Positions 11,122 through 22,750 of a stretch of DNA of 64,000 nt are shown in pieces. The number at the start of each line of letters is the position of its first letter. Positions within the stretch are counted from its first letter, which is position 1. A model generated the notes under the pieces. It worked only from the letters and a program-made list of their open reading frames with translations. It was not told the DNA's origin and did no database searches. The translations under genes and the position numbers were made by a program. The DNA comes from Mesocentrotus franciscanus (lineage: Eukaryota > Echinodermata > Echinoidea > Camarodonta > Strongylocentrotidae): positions 1,600,851 to 1,664,850 of the forward strand of contig CP137673.1 of assembly GCA_037976565.1 (NCBI GenBank). The letters run 5' to 3'.

Positions 11122-12919
11122 CATCATTATAACAGTTTACCACTGTACATTACAGTAGGCCTACAGTACAGTAGAATACACTAATTATTAAACAATTACT
11201 TTACATTGCGCCGTGTTTAAGAAATACATTATTTTTATCGTACTACCAAATGTTGTTTTTCGATCTTTTAACGGGCGTGGGTGTGTTTGTGTAAGTGAAA
11301 GGTCGATAATTGCTCTTTTCTTACTGATTACAATTTTGTATCAAAATTGGAAGTTTTTATGAAGCCTGCTTGAGATGATATGGTCAAGATTGAGTGCATA
11401 GACATTTGTTTGCAAAGCATGTTCATCTACTGTAAATTGTTCTGACTGCAATTGATTTCAGGCTATTGATTTTGTCAAGAGCGTCTTCAATAAGCTAAGT
11501 ATAACAAAACACAATAATGACAAGATTGATGATAATCTATATTAAAGTGCCTGTTCAAAGAAAATCACAAATATGGCAAATAACGTATCACTAGAAACTG
11601 GTAAGCTAGCAGATGACCATAGTACACGTTTTAGGTCAACTACATATCGGGAGATTTATTAAAAAAATACAAATAAAACCACTTCCATAGCATATGGGAT
11701 ATGCGAGAAATTGGCCAGATAAATAACGATGTTTTATGCCGTCACAATATATACCAATCCTGCCCAAGCAGACGACATCCCATAAAGAATGAACATAATT
11801 GCAATACTATTATTTCTGAAATTATAATGAGTTTAGTGTATATAAATGTGATGGAATTTTACACCATTCAAAAAGGGATATGAAACCGATTCTGATAACT
11901 AAATTCTTTTGTTTGTAAATATATAGGATAGGGGTTAATGAACAATCAAAGAAACCACACTTTCAAATTTAAAACCCCCCGGAATGAAAGCATGGACGGC
12001 ATTAATTTGTTCTCTCTTGAAACGCCGAACATACCGCGGTGTGTGCAGCTGAAATTACAATGGCGTCTTATTTTGTTTACAAGCGACGGATTCCTTTATT
12101 TTTTTATCCTTGCATTTTTCATCAAAATAATACCATGCGCGGGGTTTAGAGTGAGACAATAGATTACAGATTTAGCCTGAGGGTAGTGAAGTAAGAGAAC
12201 TAACTGAAGAGAAGATCATCAAACATGCACTGAAAATGTGTGAGATGTCATGTTCAACATGTGACGTCACAGTTGGTCACACATCTCAGCAGCGATCGGA
12301 GAGCTTTTCAGTTGCTATGCCGGGGCTGTATTTAAGCGTTTTGTAATTGATAATAATTGATTACTTCGAATGTTTCCAAGCATTGAATGTTTATAACCTT
12401 GTCCAATCAAAGTTTCCCCTTTGCAATAATGACAATAAAGTTAGTTTTTTTAATCAATGAACCTTCTCTTTAAGTAGTTATCACTTTATTGGAAAATGAA
12501 AGGCAACAAGCTTTTCAAATCATCTTCGACTTCTCAACCGTAACGAGAGGAGACAAATATTCACCGGTCATACTTTCTGACATTGTATGATTTCATTTTC
12601 GACATCACCAGCCAACATACAATTTGTGAGAGCTGCATGTGTAATACTTTTCCGTCTCATTTCTTAAATTGTAATGTATGATCAAAAGCAAAATACCTAT
12701 TATCCCATGATGCCGTGTTTCCTATAATTCTAGTTCAGCATTTTTTTTTTTTTTTACAAATTAACAAAAGACGTGTAAGATAATTTATATATTCCCTGAC
12801 CATGATCTGTATTTTTTCTGTTTCCCCTTTAAAGCTTTTGTAAATACCCTCTTCTTATCTTCGCATGTGATTTTAAGCAGTTTATTGGAATGTGTGCGTG
12901 GATCATAAGATAGAGGAGA
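11122..12919. other. Intergenic; one CRE-like palindrome
   Basis: No gene is supported. At 12,240-12,290 an imperfect palindrome GTGAGATGTCATG...CACACATCTCA contains GTGACGTCAC, a perfect CRE (TGACGTCA) consensus for CREB/ATF factors. No adjacent promoter was identified. The remainder is AT-rich with a T-run near 12,740. Confidence 0.35.
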
Positions 12920-14204
12920 TTAAGTATAAATGTAAGCAATGTACATTCGCTTCGGATTATCAAACTGGTTGATTTCTTGAATGTCATAGGATCTATTGAT
13001 ATGATCATAATCCTTCATGATACCAATCCCCTTGGGTGTGTTCTGCTTCAACAAGTAGAGGGTACCATTGAAGTAGGTAACATCTACCAGCCTTTCATTG
13101 AACGGATCTTGGAGGTAGGGGGTCAACTCGTGACAGGTGGTGTTCTCTTGATGAGGTGATGAGGTGACATCCTTGTAGAAAGTTCTCTTGATTTCATCGT
13201 ACTCAGAGCAAAATATGATACGCCGTGTACTTCCTGTTAAGAATTACCAGTTTTAAAAGACGAATTATTTACAAAACAAAACAAGAAACAAGAAACGTTT
13301 ATGTGAAACGTCTACTCGGGGTAATAATACTTCATAATTATCTACCCTATATTTATATTCCTCTTTATAGACATATATACCACGTGACGTCCTGACAACA
13401 TAGACTATACCCGTCATCTTCTTTATCCAACCATACCCAGAAATCAAGTACTTCTTAAGAATGAATGAATATTGGATATACAGGGAGGTTAATGATAAAA
13501 CACAGCAGCGTATAACCAGGTAACTGGGTTCCAACGATTTTTGAGAGGGTGGAGAACCATGGGGGGTTAAGCGTTGAATAGAGGAAAATTAAATTTAAAA
13601 ATATGAAAACTCGACATTTTAATACATTGTAGAACTTAATAGTTCTAAATAGTTTGCCCGTGCCCCATGTAGTTTTATGTATCCTATTTCATAGCACATT
13701 TCAAACCTTTTTTTAATTGGGGGTCTAGGGACATCTAAGATTTCTTTAGGGGAAACATGCCACCCAGTTTAATCTTTCTACGTTCCTACATTTGTGGCAT
13801 ATATGACATAAACAAAGATTGATGCTCGGAATATAATAAGTTATTCGATAAACAAAATATGACATCTCCAAATAATATAAATACTTACTGGTCAGATCAA
13901 TGCCTAATCCGGAGGTTTTATATAGCTCTGGACCATAGTATATGACCTCGATGCTTCCTGGTCGATTTAAAGATGTACGTATGACATTATGTCTCATGGT
14001 CACATAAAGATATCTGAAAAATTAAACAAATACATTACGGATACAATTTCAATGTCTAAATATAGTTATCGAGGTCTGTTTTGGAAGTACCGTATAAACA
14101 TATTGCTTCTTATTATTATTCATTCTTCTTCTTCTCCTTCTTCTTCTTCTTCTTCTTCTTCTTCTCCTTCTCCTTCTTTTCTTCCTTTCCTTCTTTTTCT
14201 TCTT

Positions 14205-14235
<31 letters not shown>

Positions 14236-14314
14236 TTATTATTTTTCTTTATCATTATTATTAGTAGTATTATCATTATTATTAGTAGAAGTATCATTAT
14301 TAGTAGTAGTAGTA

Positions 14315-14355
<41 letters not shown>

Positions 14356-14392
14356 GTTATACAGTATTAGTAGTGTAGCTGTAGTAGTAGTA

Positions 14393-14484
<92 letters not shown>

Positions 14485-14505
14485 TGATTGATGTTGTTCC
14501 TGTTG

Positions 14506-14537
<32 letters not shown>

Positions 14538-17500
14538 GGTAGTGATTTTTATAAATCACAATGGTATAAGATACCAATCAATACGTACCCTTGTGTTTCA
14601 TCGACCACCACTGATCTTGGTTGGTGTATCCCTTCGGTTATAAAGTCAGATTCATTTCCAGGGATGTTCATTCCAATTGACAATGATGTTATTTTTTTCG
14701 AGTTTTTATAAATAATATAAAGGGTTCTTGATGCTTCAGCGATGGTAATGCCACAGGGTGCTGTAATTCATCACGAACATTTGTGATGAGGAATTTAATT
14801 GAGAGAATGCTTTATTGTTGTTCACCACAAAAAGTACAACATAGGTAGAATGGGATTATCTCAAAACAGTGACGCATAAAATAAAACAAAATGGTAACAT
14901 AGTCCTAGGAAACTCATATGTTTTTTTTTTCATCCAGGACAAGGAATATAATGTATGGAAGATAACTGTCATGCTAAATATATTACTCATTGCGGATGTA
15001 GTATCGAAAATAATATCGCTAGTGATATTCGTTTGTCTCGCAATGTGGTCAATAAGGAATCTAAAAGATCTCGACGTTTCGTGCGCCGCTGCAACACTTC
15101 GTCAGGTGTCGAAGTGTTGCGGCGTTGATTAGATTCCATATTGACCACATTGCGAGACAAACGAATATCACTAGCGATATTATTTTCGATAAGATAACTG
15201 TCTTTTCATTAAATTGACGTGATAAAAACAAGGATAACACGGTTTTTCTTTTTCATTATTTTTTTTTTCCGGAAACGTATTTCGCAAATTTAAATTCTGT
15301 GTCCTGTTCTTTCTCAAATGTCGTCAACAGTGAGTATAGCGTATCCGGATTTTGTTTTCTCATTATTTTTCTCATATTGCAGGCGCCGAAATATTGCTTA
15401 ACATTAGTAGTGGACGTAAAGTAAGAAATGGGACGTAATGAGGCAACAGTTGAGAGCAATCGGTGCTGATCCGTCTTAATTGTGTATGATTGTACGAGCG
15501 CCGTCTCATGATAAATCATCATTCCTTCAATAATAACAACATGAGTAAAAATTTATAGCTAACTACTTCGTAGATTGTAGTAAAAGGCACATTCATTAGC
15601 GATAGGTGATTTTTTTTAAATATAAATAGAAATTGGTGTGATAATAGTAAAGTATCAGTGATTTTACTTACCTTCACTATTCACATGAGTGACATTCTCC
15701 CTGTTTAGACCATTGATATCAGCTCGATAAACTCTATTATCAGTCCTATCAGACCAGTAGAGCTTCCTAGTAACAGAGTCATAGCTTATATCATGAGGTT
15801 GGCTGGATGAAGGGATGGCAGAGAATACTAAATCATCTTGCAGATCTGCTACAAAAATGCTGTCCGCTGCTGAGTCTGTTACAAAGATCTTCACCGACCG
15901 TTCTAGAATGAATGAGGAACAAAATACCCACTAAATGTATACACTCCGTCTCAGTGTTGTTTAGGTGTAAATAAAAACCGAAACCAAAGAAAAAACAAAA
16001 ACAAACAAAAAGAAAAAGAAAAGAAAGGAGAAAAAAAAGCTCTCTTACACACTCGGTATCACCAAACATCACATCGACGATGACTCTAAGCGCTTTACAT
16101 ATATATTACCCCGGTCATCGAATACAGGCTTGCCCATATACAGTGTATGTACATTCTCCACTGCCTGGGGGAACATTCCAGTCACGCGCCATTTTGCAAA
16201 GGCTCACAACGCTGAGTAAACTACAATGACTATTAAATCCTATAGGGTACCCATTTAACACCAGGGTAGATAAAGGAAAAGTAGATTTTTTTTAATGCCT
16301 ATTATAAGGACATGCCGTGCTTGGGATCGAACCCACGACCTTTGCATTTCCTGTCAAGTGTTTAAACCACTCGACAGCGACGCCTCTACAGAGTTGGAAG
16401 TATTGATTGTTCGCAAGTTAGGTACTTGAGCGAGCATTGCATGCGATATACAGATAGAGGTATTCGGGTGTAGAGGTGTTGTGGTCCAGTGGATAAGTTA
16501 CCTGCCTTGTGGATCGCAAGGTACGGGATTCGAATCCCTGACTAACGTCTTTGCCAAGACATTAATTTACATTTGCCACTCTCCACCCATGCGTTGATGC
16601 TTGAGCGCTATTCTCTGGCAGCTCGGCTTTAACCATGCAGGGTAATAATGTCTAACCGATGAACGTAGCAGCGCTATATAAGAAACCATTATTGTTGTTA
16701 TTACATTCGTAATTCCAAAATATTCCAAAATCATGTAGTGCCCTTCCTAATGTCACACGTATACTAATCATCATACGAATCAAAGCTTGTAATAATCATC
16801 TATCATTTTTGTAATACTCTGACCTGTTCCAAATTGTTATGGTGTTGCTATCAAGTTACTGCTTTTTTCTATGTTTCTATTCATTACCTACAATTTTATC
16901 AATGTAAAGTATTTTATGTAATTTGGTATTTAATTCAATATGTTTTATTCACAATTTCAATTTGTATTTACAATGTATTTTAATATTTGTATAACATGTA
17001 TAATTCAGTCTTTGTACTGCGAAACATGTTCGAATAAACCTTTATTGAATTGAATTGAATTGATAATATGAATTAAAAAAAACAACATTTTTTTCTGTTA
17101 TGAAAAATCTATGATGCAGGTGCGTTAAATTTAGATTAAAGATCTAAGATCAGAGAAAAAATGAAGCACTCACCAGATAATGTGCACATGACATGCTTGA
17201 TGTCTTTACCATCCTGGAAGGGAAAATTGGGCATTGATGTTGGTTTGGTAGGGATCATTTCTCCATTAGGACCACGGATTGGTTGACAGAGACTGGCCAT
17301 GGTTTGCAATACGACATCTGGAGATCCGTAGACCTCGGCTAAGAAGATCGAAGAATTATCAATGCGACTAGCAAGTACAAAGAAACCATACAAATATAAC
17401 AACATGCAAGGGCGTCAATCAGGAGGGGACAGGGGGTCAGAAATCCCCACGATTTTTCCTAGGGGGGACATCATATCAAATGTCCCCCTATGTTTTGTCA

Positions 17501-19119
17501 AAAAAGAAGGGGGACCACCCATTTTGATTTTTGTTTTGTTTAATTTATTATTATTATTATTTTTAGTGCCCACACCCCCGCTTATTCACCGGCTCGGCTG
17601 GCTGATTCGCCGCTAAATATTCTCACGTTCCCGTCGGCTGGATCCGCCCCTGTGCAATTGTGTCTCCCCCATGCTCAAGCTCGGATCGACGCCCTTGACA
17701 ACAAGTAGAATAAACAATCTACATCTCTCACGGTTATTCGAGTCCATTAATAATTGCTTTCTTCTACCAAAAAAAAATTCAGCCGTTATATTTAAATTTA
17801 AAGAAATATTATCTATAATTTGTGTTTGTGTGCTTGTTTTAATTCTGGTATATAAATTATACTTAGTTTTTATTATACCAATGTAGTAATATACTATAAT
17901 GATGATAATAATGATGATTATGATAGGGATAAACTTGTTTTTTGTGCAGCATATAACTTTGAACCATAGTCCAATGCTCATCAGCTGTATTACAAAATTA
18001 TCAAAATCATTGGCGACACCAATAATGCTTCGTGATTAATCAGCTATTTCACCTGGTTTAATCTACAATGAGTAAGTGAAACTTGGTGAAAATTCGGGGG
18101 TTCCATGGCAAATTAATTAAAAGGTATTTACAATAGAGTCTATATATTTAAACGTACAACAGGCCGGTTTACTAACATATTCAAATTGTATGCATTCTGT
18201 TTGAAGAAAGGTTGTTCCCCCAAGCTTGCCCGAGGTTAGCCCGACATAGCAACAAGTTATGTATGCAGAATGGATTCCAAGTATTGTAGTTCATTCATTA
18301 CTAACATGTTAATGGAATACCTCGTCACTATAGGTCCCCAGGAAAGAATCATAAATAAATATTGAATTTGTTAGTAAACCGGTCTATTACGAAACACTTC
18401 TGGCCCATGGCATCATTAATCAAAGAAGAAATCGTGTGCCTGCGTTCTTAATTATATTAATTATTGATTATTATATTAATTATAGCATATTAGCTTGGAA
18501 GCGTGCATTGTTCAGTGTGGGGTCAATGCTCGCTGACATAGAATAATTAAAGTCTCTTCGACTTATAAGCGTATGGATCATAATAAGCACCATACACCAA
18601 GTTCTACCTATATATGACTGGGGCATATTATGTAAAAACAAAATTAAAAGTACATGTACAAACATTTTTCGACTGATTTGGATCGGTTCAATGTTTAACT
18701 TTGCAGTATAGGCCTGCATTTACTTAATTTTCAAAAACAAATTTGGTACTTATTTTAGAGCATGGGACAGGATGTACAAGATGTCACAGATTCTACCAAA
18801 AGTATACATTATAGGACAGACAGACAGACAGCCTTTGTCATTTACAAGAATTCATCTGATTGGTTCATATTACTTTATTCAAAGATTTAACCTCTCGGTA
18901 GGCCTGAAACATCGTCTAAAGTTTCTTCAGGCGCTCCCCAAAATAGGCAGTCAAAATCAAGCCCTTTGAGACCGCAAGTTCCATAGAATTCCAAAGAATC
19001 ATCCGCAAAGACTTCTTATTCACAGAATGACTGACTGAATAGATCTTACCAGAGTTACATGAAATTTGGAGAAGTGTGAGCAAACATCCAAGAACCGGGA
19101 AAGTGTTAGGTTTCTCCAT
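12920..19119 (-). CDS. Secreted six-bladed YWTD propeller protein
   Basis: Six exons: 19050-19119, 17174-17338, 15672-15902, 14589-14760, 13889-14013, 12920-13233. All have GT-AG borders and matching phases (1,077 nt, 358 residues, stop at 12,920). Exon 1 encodes a signal peptide (MEKPNTFPVLGCLLTLLQ, then a small-residue cleavage region). About six YWTD/LDL-receptor class B blades follow: IFVTD (85-88), LYWSD (126-130), LYIIY, LYVTM, RRIIFCSE and GTLYLLK. A single LDLR-type propeller has six blades, so this is essentially one free-standing domain. No EGF, LDL-A or transmembrane segment is present, so secretion is inferred. Two cysteines flank the N-terminal extension. Known relatives (LDLR/LRP, nidogen) embed this domain in larger proteins. 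A free-standing version is unusual, and an overlooked alternative 3' exon is the main doubt. Introns hold two head-to-head SINEs, a foldback hairpin and a ~450-bp triplet tract. Confidence 0.8.
14110..14560. repeat. Compound trinucleotide tract in an intron
   Basis: The tract contains successive (TTC)n, (ATT)n with AGT variants, (AGT)n, (GTT)n and (GGT)n runs, ~450 bp in all. It lies in the intron between the exons at 14,589 and 14,013. The (TTC)n part is a pure polypyrimidine stretch able in principle to form triplex DNA. Long Lys, Arg, Phe or Ser runs translated from it are artefacts. Confidence 0.9.
14971..15189. mobile_element. Hairpin element with hammerhead-like loop
   Basis: Inverted arms of ~60 bp (15,003-15,063 and 15,130-15,190, one mismatch) enclose a 66-bp loop. 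On the minus strand the loop reads CTGACGA (15,105-15,099), then a short potential stem, then GAAACGTC (15,080-15,073). These are the conserved core words of a hammerhead ribozyme. A second fold inside the loop pairs CGCTGCAACACTTCG with CGAAGTGTTGCGGCG. The 12-mer AAGATAACTGTC occurs on both sides (14,959-14,970 and about 15,190-15,201) and may be a target duplication. Penelope-like elements carry hammerhead motifs and make variable duplications, so a Penelope-derived fragment is a possibility. No RT is present. Confidence 0.45.
16080..16390 (-). mobile_element. tRNA-derived SINE, minus strand
   Basis: On the minus strand the head has an A-box-like TGTCGAGTGGTT and a B box GGTTCGATCC. The body (TGGGTACCC, GTAGATAAA-type blocks) ends in AAGCGCTTTACAT-like words reversed. 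It lies head-to-head with the next SINE. The missing tRNA acceptor pairing and long body exclude a functional tRNA gene. Confidence 0.65.
16470..16705 (+). mobile_element. tRNA-derived SINE, plus strand
   Basis: A box TGGTCCAGTGGA (16,482-16,493) and B box GGATTCGAATCC (16,526-16,537) are followed by a non-tRNA body and the tail GCGCTATATAAGAAACC, then ATT/GTT repeats. The tail resembles that of the LINE fragment at 27,830-28,268, suggesting mobilisation by that LINE. Confidence 0.75.
16750..17062 (+). repeat. LINE 3' untranslated end
   Basis: An AT-rich 3' region ends GAATAAACCTTTATTGAATT with a (TTGAA)n tail. No open frame remains. It lies in an intron of the YWTD gene. Confidence 0.5.
17405..17657. 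mobile_element. hAT-like MITE in an intron
   Basis: The ends are CAAGGGCGTCAATCAGG and, inward from the right, CAGGGGCGGATCCAGC. TGCAA is present at both borders (17,405-17,409 and 17,653-17,657), but it overlaps the CAA of the left end, so the exact boundary is uncertain. A short internal palindrome of GGGGGACATCATAT type is present. It starts 67 bp upstream, in transcript sense, of the exon at 17,174-17,338. Confidence 0.5.
18161..18385. mobile_element. MITE with 23-bp terminal inverted repeats
   Basis: GGCCGGTTTACTAACATATT on the left matches, inverted, GACCGGTTTACTAACAAATT on the right. The ~225-bp interior is noncoding and lies in intron 1 of the YWTD gene. No clear target duplication was seen. 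Confidence 0.6.
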
Positions 19120-21087
19120 CTGTATTATAAACAATTTTCTAACTTTAAGATAGATACAAGGTAAAACAAAATAATTAGAAATAGGACTAGCAATAGCAAC
19201 AACTGCTCTCATAGGAGTACAAGCTATAGGAAGATATTAAATAATCAATATAAGATTATTCACGTTTACTTATGTCTTTCTTCAGTAAACATTATCATAA
19301 CTTTTTTTTATTTAAACTAGTTCCCGTCATCGTCATTAAATGACGGGGGAGGCTATATATATTCTAAAGAAGTCAAAATAGATTATACGCTTTTTAAAGT
19401 TCCTTTATTTCCAACTTAATAACGTTTTGCGTATTCTATCATTTACATTTTAAATCCCTTAAAACAAAATCTGACATATAGTTTTGCAGGACAATGTAAT
19501 AACTTCACTACTCAATTTGGAGATGAAGATCGTTTTTTGTGTGTGGTAAAATGATGGAGAACACGTAAGAAAATAGAGATACTAGCATCTTCAAGATTTT
19601 TAAACATTATTGACGGCTATGCTTCCATACCCTTTTACTCTCCACTATTATTTCTCTAGGAGATTTTCTCATTACTCCATAAACGAAGTACTTGTATAAG
19701 TGTTGGCTTTAGTTATAGAAATAATATTCAATTGACTGAGGAAAAAAAGAAAATATACTACAAATGTGTTTAAATATCAATTTTACCTTATTGATAATGA
19801 GCTGAGCAAACAATTCTGTTGACAAAGTTGCCGAGTACCGCCTATATAAAGGCTATATCAGTCCAGATCTTGTAGAGCACCAACGATAAGTCGTAATTGA
19901 AAACAAATACTATTGGTCATCAGTAACTAATTTCTTGCAATTACGAAGGGAACAGTGTTAGTGTTGGGGTCCAAGTGTATATATGCGTCTATTGCTCAAG
20001 AACTGCTGTTGTGTATACCCCTCGACAAGACTGTCATCGCGATAAGAATGGCGAACATGGCTCCTCACACACACTACACGTTCATCACCGTAACTATGCA
20101 AAGCAATTACGGGCATTGTTTCTTCTCAACGACCATTTTCCCAGATACAATGCTCCCAAACACATCAACGATTACTTAATTAAAATGTCATTATGATCAC
20201 TGATTTTCTTCGCATAAGGCCAGAACTAATTATAACACTTACAGTCAATACGAAATCACAATGACAATACAACGTACATCCTGGGCTACTACACACTCTT
20301 CACTATTAGTATTGGGCAAATGTTTTACAGAGTGTGATCATCACAATATAATATCTTGACAAACATCCGTTCTTCATCTCACGAATTAACTCTCAAGTCG
20401 GGCATCCTACTCTAACAAACATATTTTTTTGTTTTTTGTTTGGGGGGAGGGGGGGGCTCGTATCTCTTCTCTTCACCATTCCTCTCTTCGTCCTTAATTC
20501 TATTTTGCTAATAAAGTCTTGATCATTCCTTTTCCACTCGATCTCGTCCCTTTCGACATCCTACCGTATCCTCTCTCTTTCTCATAACTTCATCACAACT
20601 CATTCGTACCCGACTTCCAAAACCATCTCCTCTTCCATCTTATTATACATTATTTCTGTCACATTTGTCTTGAATGCCCCCCTCTCTCTCTCTCATTTAT
20701 GTTTATTTTTAAACTTGTAATTTTCAATGCCATCTCACTCTCTACATTTTCCAAATCAAATTTCTTTTTTCTGTATCCATGGATCTCTTCTCTCCTTCCT
20801 TTTACAAACTTTGTTCTTTCTTGAGTTTGACCATCTCTCATTCTCGACACACTTCATAGCTAAGCAACATGTAGAGTACAATTTAAGTAGACTTGCAAAA
20901 AATAACAGAAATATGTAAATGATATTATATGTCATTAAGGATGACATGTTTTTAATGTCCTCTTTAATATTCCAAATATTCTAGAATTTAGTGTGATCAT
21001 GCTACTATGGGGTAATATCCCCCCTCCACGTGGCACAACAAACAATAACATTTAAGTTTTCAATTGCTCAAACATTCTATCCATATA

Positions 21088-21189
21088 CAGTCAAACCTGT
21101 CTATTAAAGCCACCCAAGGGAAACACAGAAGGTGAACACTGTAGACAGGTGGCCTTATAGAGAGGTGGCCACCAAGACAGGTTTGACTG
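21088..21189. mobile_element. TA-flanked MITE (CAGTCAAACC family)
   Basis: This 102-bp palindromic element has ends CAGTCAAACCTGTCT and their inverse, flanked by TA on both sides as in Tc1/mariner insertions. It contains no coding sequence. Sister copies are at 21,650, 24,765, 29,734 and, one-ended, 49,531. Confidence 0.75.
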
Positions 21190-21649
21190 TACTGTAATTA
21201 ATCGGTGAAAGTATTGACACACAAATAATTTGTCTGGATCTTGGGCAATGTAAAAACTGAAGGTACTGATATGATTTTTGAATTTGAATTTTAATTGAAT
21301 GTAAAACGACCATTGCATTCAATCTCTTTAACAAGCATTGATCAAGAACAGCAATCAGTTTCGTAATATCTATTTAATCTCATTCAATGTGTAGTTGAAA
21401 AGGTTGACAGCTTTAGAAGCTAATCCTTTTGATACATGGGTTTCTAAGCATGTAATTAGAATAACTGCACAATGCAAATTTACCACATTCCATCATACAT
21501 TAATGTGTCATAATTCATGTAAAAACATAATAATTCTGCCAATCCTTTCCAAAAATATTCATTATAGATGCATTCCTTTCCCAAATCTCAAAGCTGTTAA
21601 TCTAAAGGTAAATTATTAAACCTTTCCGAAATACCCCAACATGTAACTA

Positions 21650-21751
21650 CAGTCAAACCTGTCTATTAAGGCCCTCAAGGGAAACATTGAAAGTGACCAC
21701 TCTAGACAGGTGGTCTTTATAGAGAGGTGGCCACTAAGATAGGTTTGACTG
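21650..21751. mobile_element. TA-flanked MITE (CAGTCAAACC family)
   Basis: This 102-bp copy is about 460 bp from the previous one and in the same arrangement, with TA at 21,648-21,649 and 21,752-21,753. Confidence 0.75.
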
Positions 21752-22305
21752 TATATCATTTTCTTTTAACATGCACTACAGATTACAATCTACATCGACA
21801 GCAAGTAATAAATATCAGGGACTTCTTATTTAAATATGGCTCAATAGGGATAGGAGATCATTAGTATCAATACGACAGATTGTGTATGCTACATGAATGA
21901 TGCATTATGATCTAGAGCATACATTTAAAACAGCATCAAGTATTGTCAAACAATATTACCTCATCACCTATGAGATGCTGACATAAGCTCTTCAATACCC
22001 TTCGAAAGAGAGGAATATTGAAGGAAATAATCTATCATTGATATTCCTCTTCCTCTTCCCATTTTCCAAACTGGAATGATTGGTATATTTACAAAAGAAT
22101 TTGAAATATCATTATGAAGTTGAACAAACAATCTATGCGCAACGAGATAGGTTTATTTTCATTCTTGATAGATGGAGGCACGTCCAACTTATCTCATTTC
22201 TAAAATCTTGTTTTCCATTGTACCTTTCTTTGTCAAATGTATGTATCCATCATTTTGTACATTTGCTTATATTGTTTTATGCTTTGAGAAAAATTGAATA
22301 AAGAC

Positions 22306-22311
22306 TTTATT
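22306..22311 (-). terminator. Likely eIF3D polyadenylation signal
   Basis: AATAAA on the minus strand lies about 440 bp past the eIF3D stop codon. The local sequence GAATAAAGACTTTATTTG is palindromic, so a signal exists on both strands. Confidence 0.4.
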
Positions 22312-22750
22312 TGAAGAAAAATAAATTATTTACTTCCTTGAAATCTTCACTCTTCAACAATACAAGACAGAGAAATTGTGCCATCTACATACTTAAAAAA
22401 AATAATGTATTTCCAGTAAAGGGGGTATCGTATCGAGAAACCAATCTTCATTTTCTCAATTTTCTGAAGACCTGAAAAGAAGATATAACCAAAAACCATG
22501 AGCCCTTTCCAATTTCACTCTTTTCAAATGTGAATAGTTTAAGTATGTCTGCATTCAGTGACTGCTATTAACTTCCCAGAAAGTATATTTAAATATGAAT
22601 TCAGGAAATTAATTTTATCTAATCTACAAAAATAATTGATAAAAGGTACACCAAAAGTCATGAAAAGGCAGGGATGATTTAAAATTCGAAATAACAAACT
22701 ACTAATGATATAGACAAATGATGTGTATCTGTGTGATGTGGTCCATGGTT

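Larger units (their letters stand above)
19120..22300. other. Intergenic region with TATA-like site
   Basis: This stretch separates the YWTD gene start from the eIF3D 3' end. A strong plus-strand TATA-like word CTATATAAAGG lies at 19,842-19,852 with TCAGTCC about 15-20 bp downstream. The reading frames that follow (19,955-20,196) resemble nothing I know. CT-rich sequence occurs at 20,460-20,840. Two TA-flanked MITEs lie at 21,088 and 21,650. Confidence 0.3.

Noticed and set aside
14049..14395. Frames rich in Lys/Arg on one strand and Phe/Ser/Leu on the other
   Set aside because: They are translations of the intronic triplet-repeat tract, not proteins.
15256..15522. 88-codon minus-strand frame within the YWTD gene
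   Set aside because: No YWTD blade or other domain. Splice phases join 15,672 directly to 14,760, leaving this as intron.
19955..20196. Two overlapping plus-strand frames downstream of a TATA-like word
   Set aside because: No recognisable domain, neither frame is clearly favoured, and no polyadenylation signal or splice structure supports a gene. Kept only as a note in the intergenic entry.
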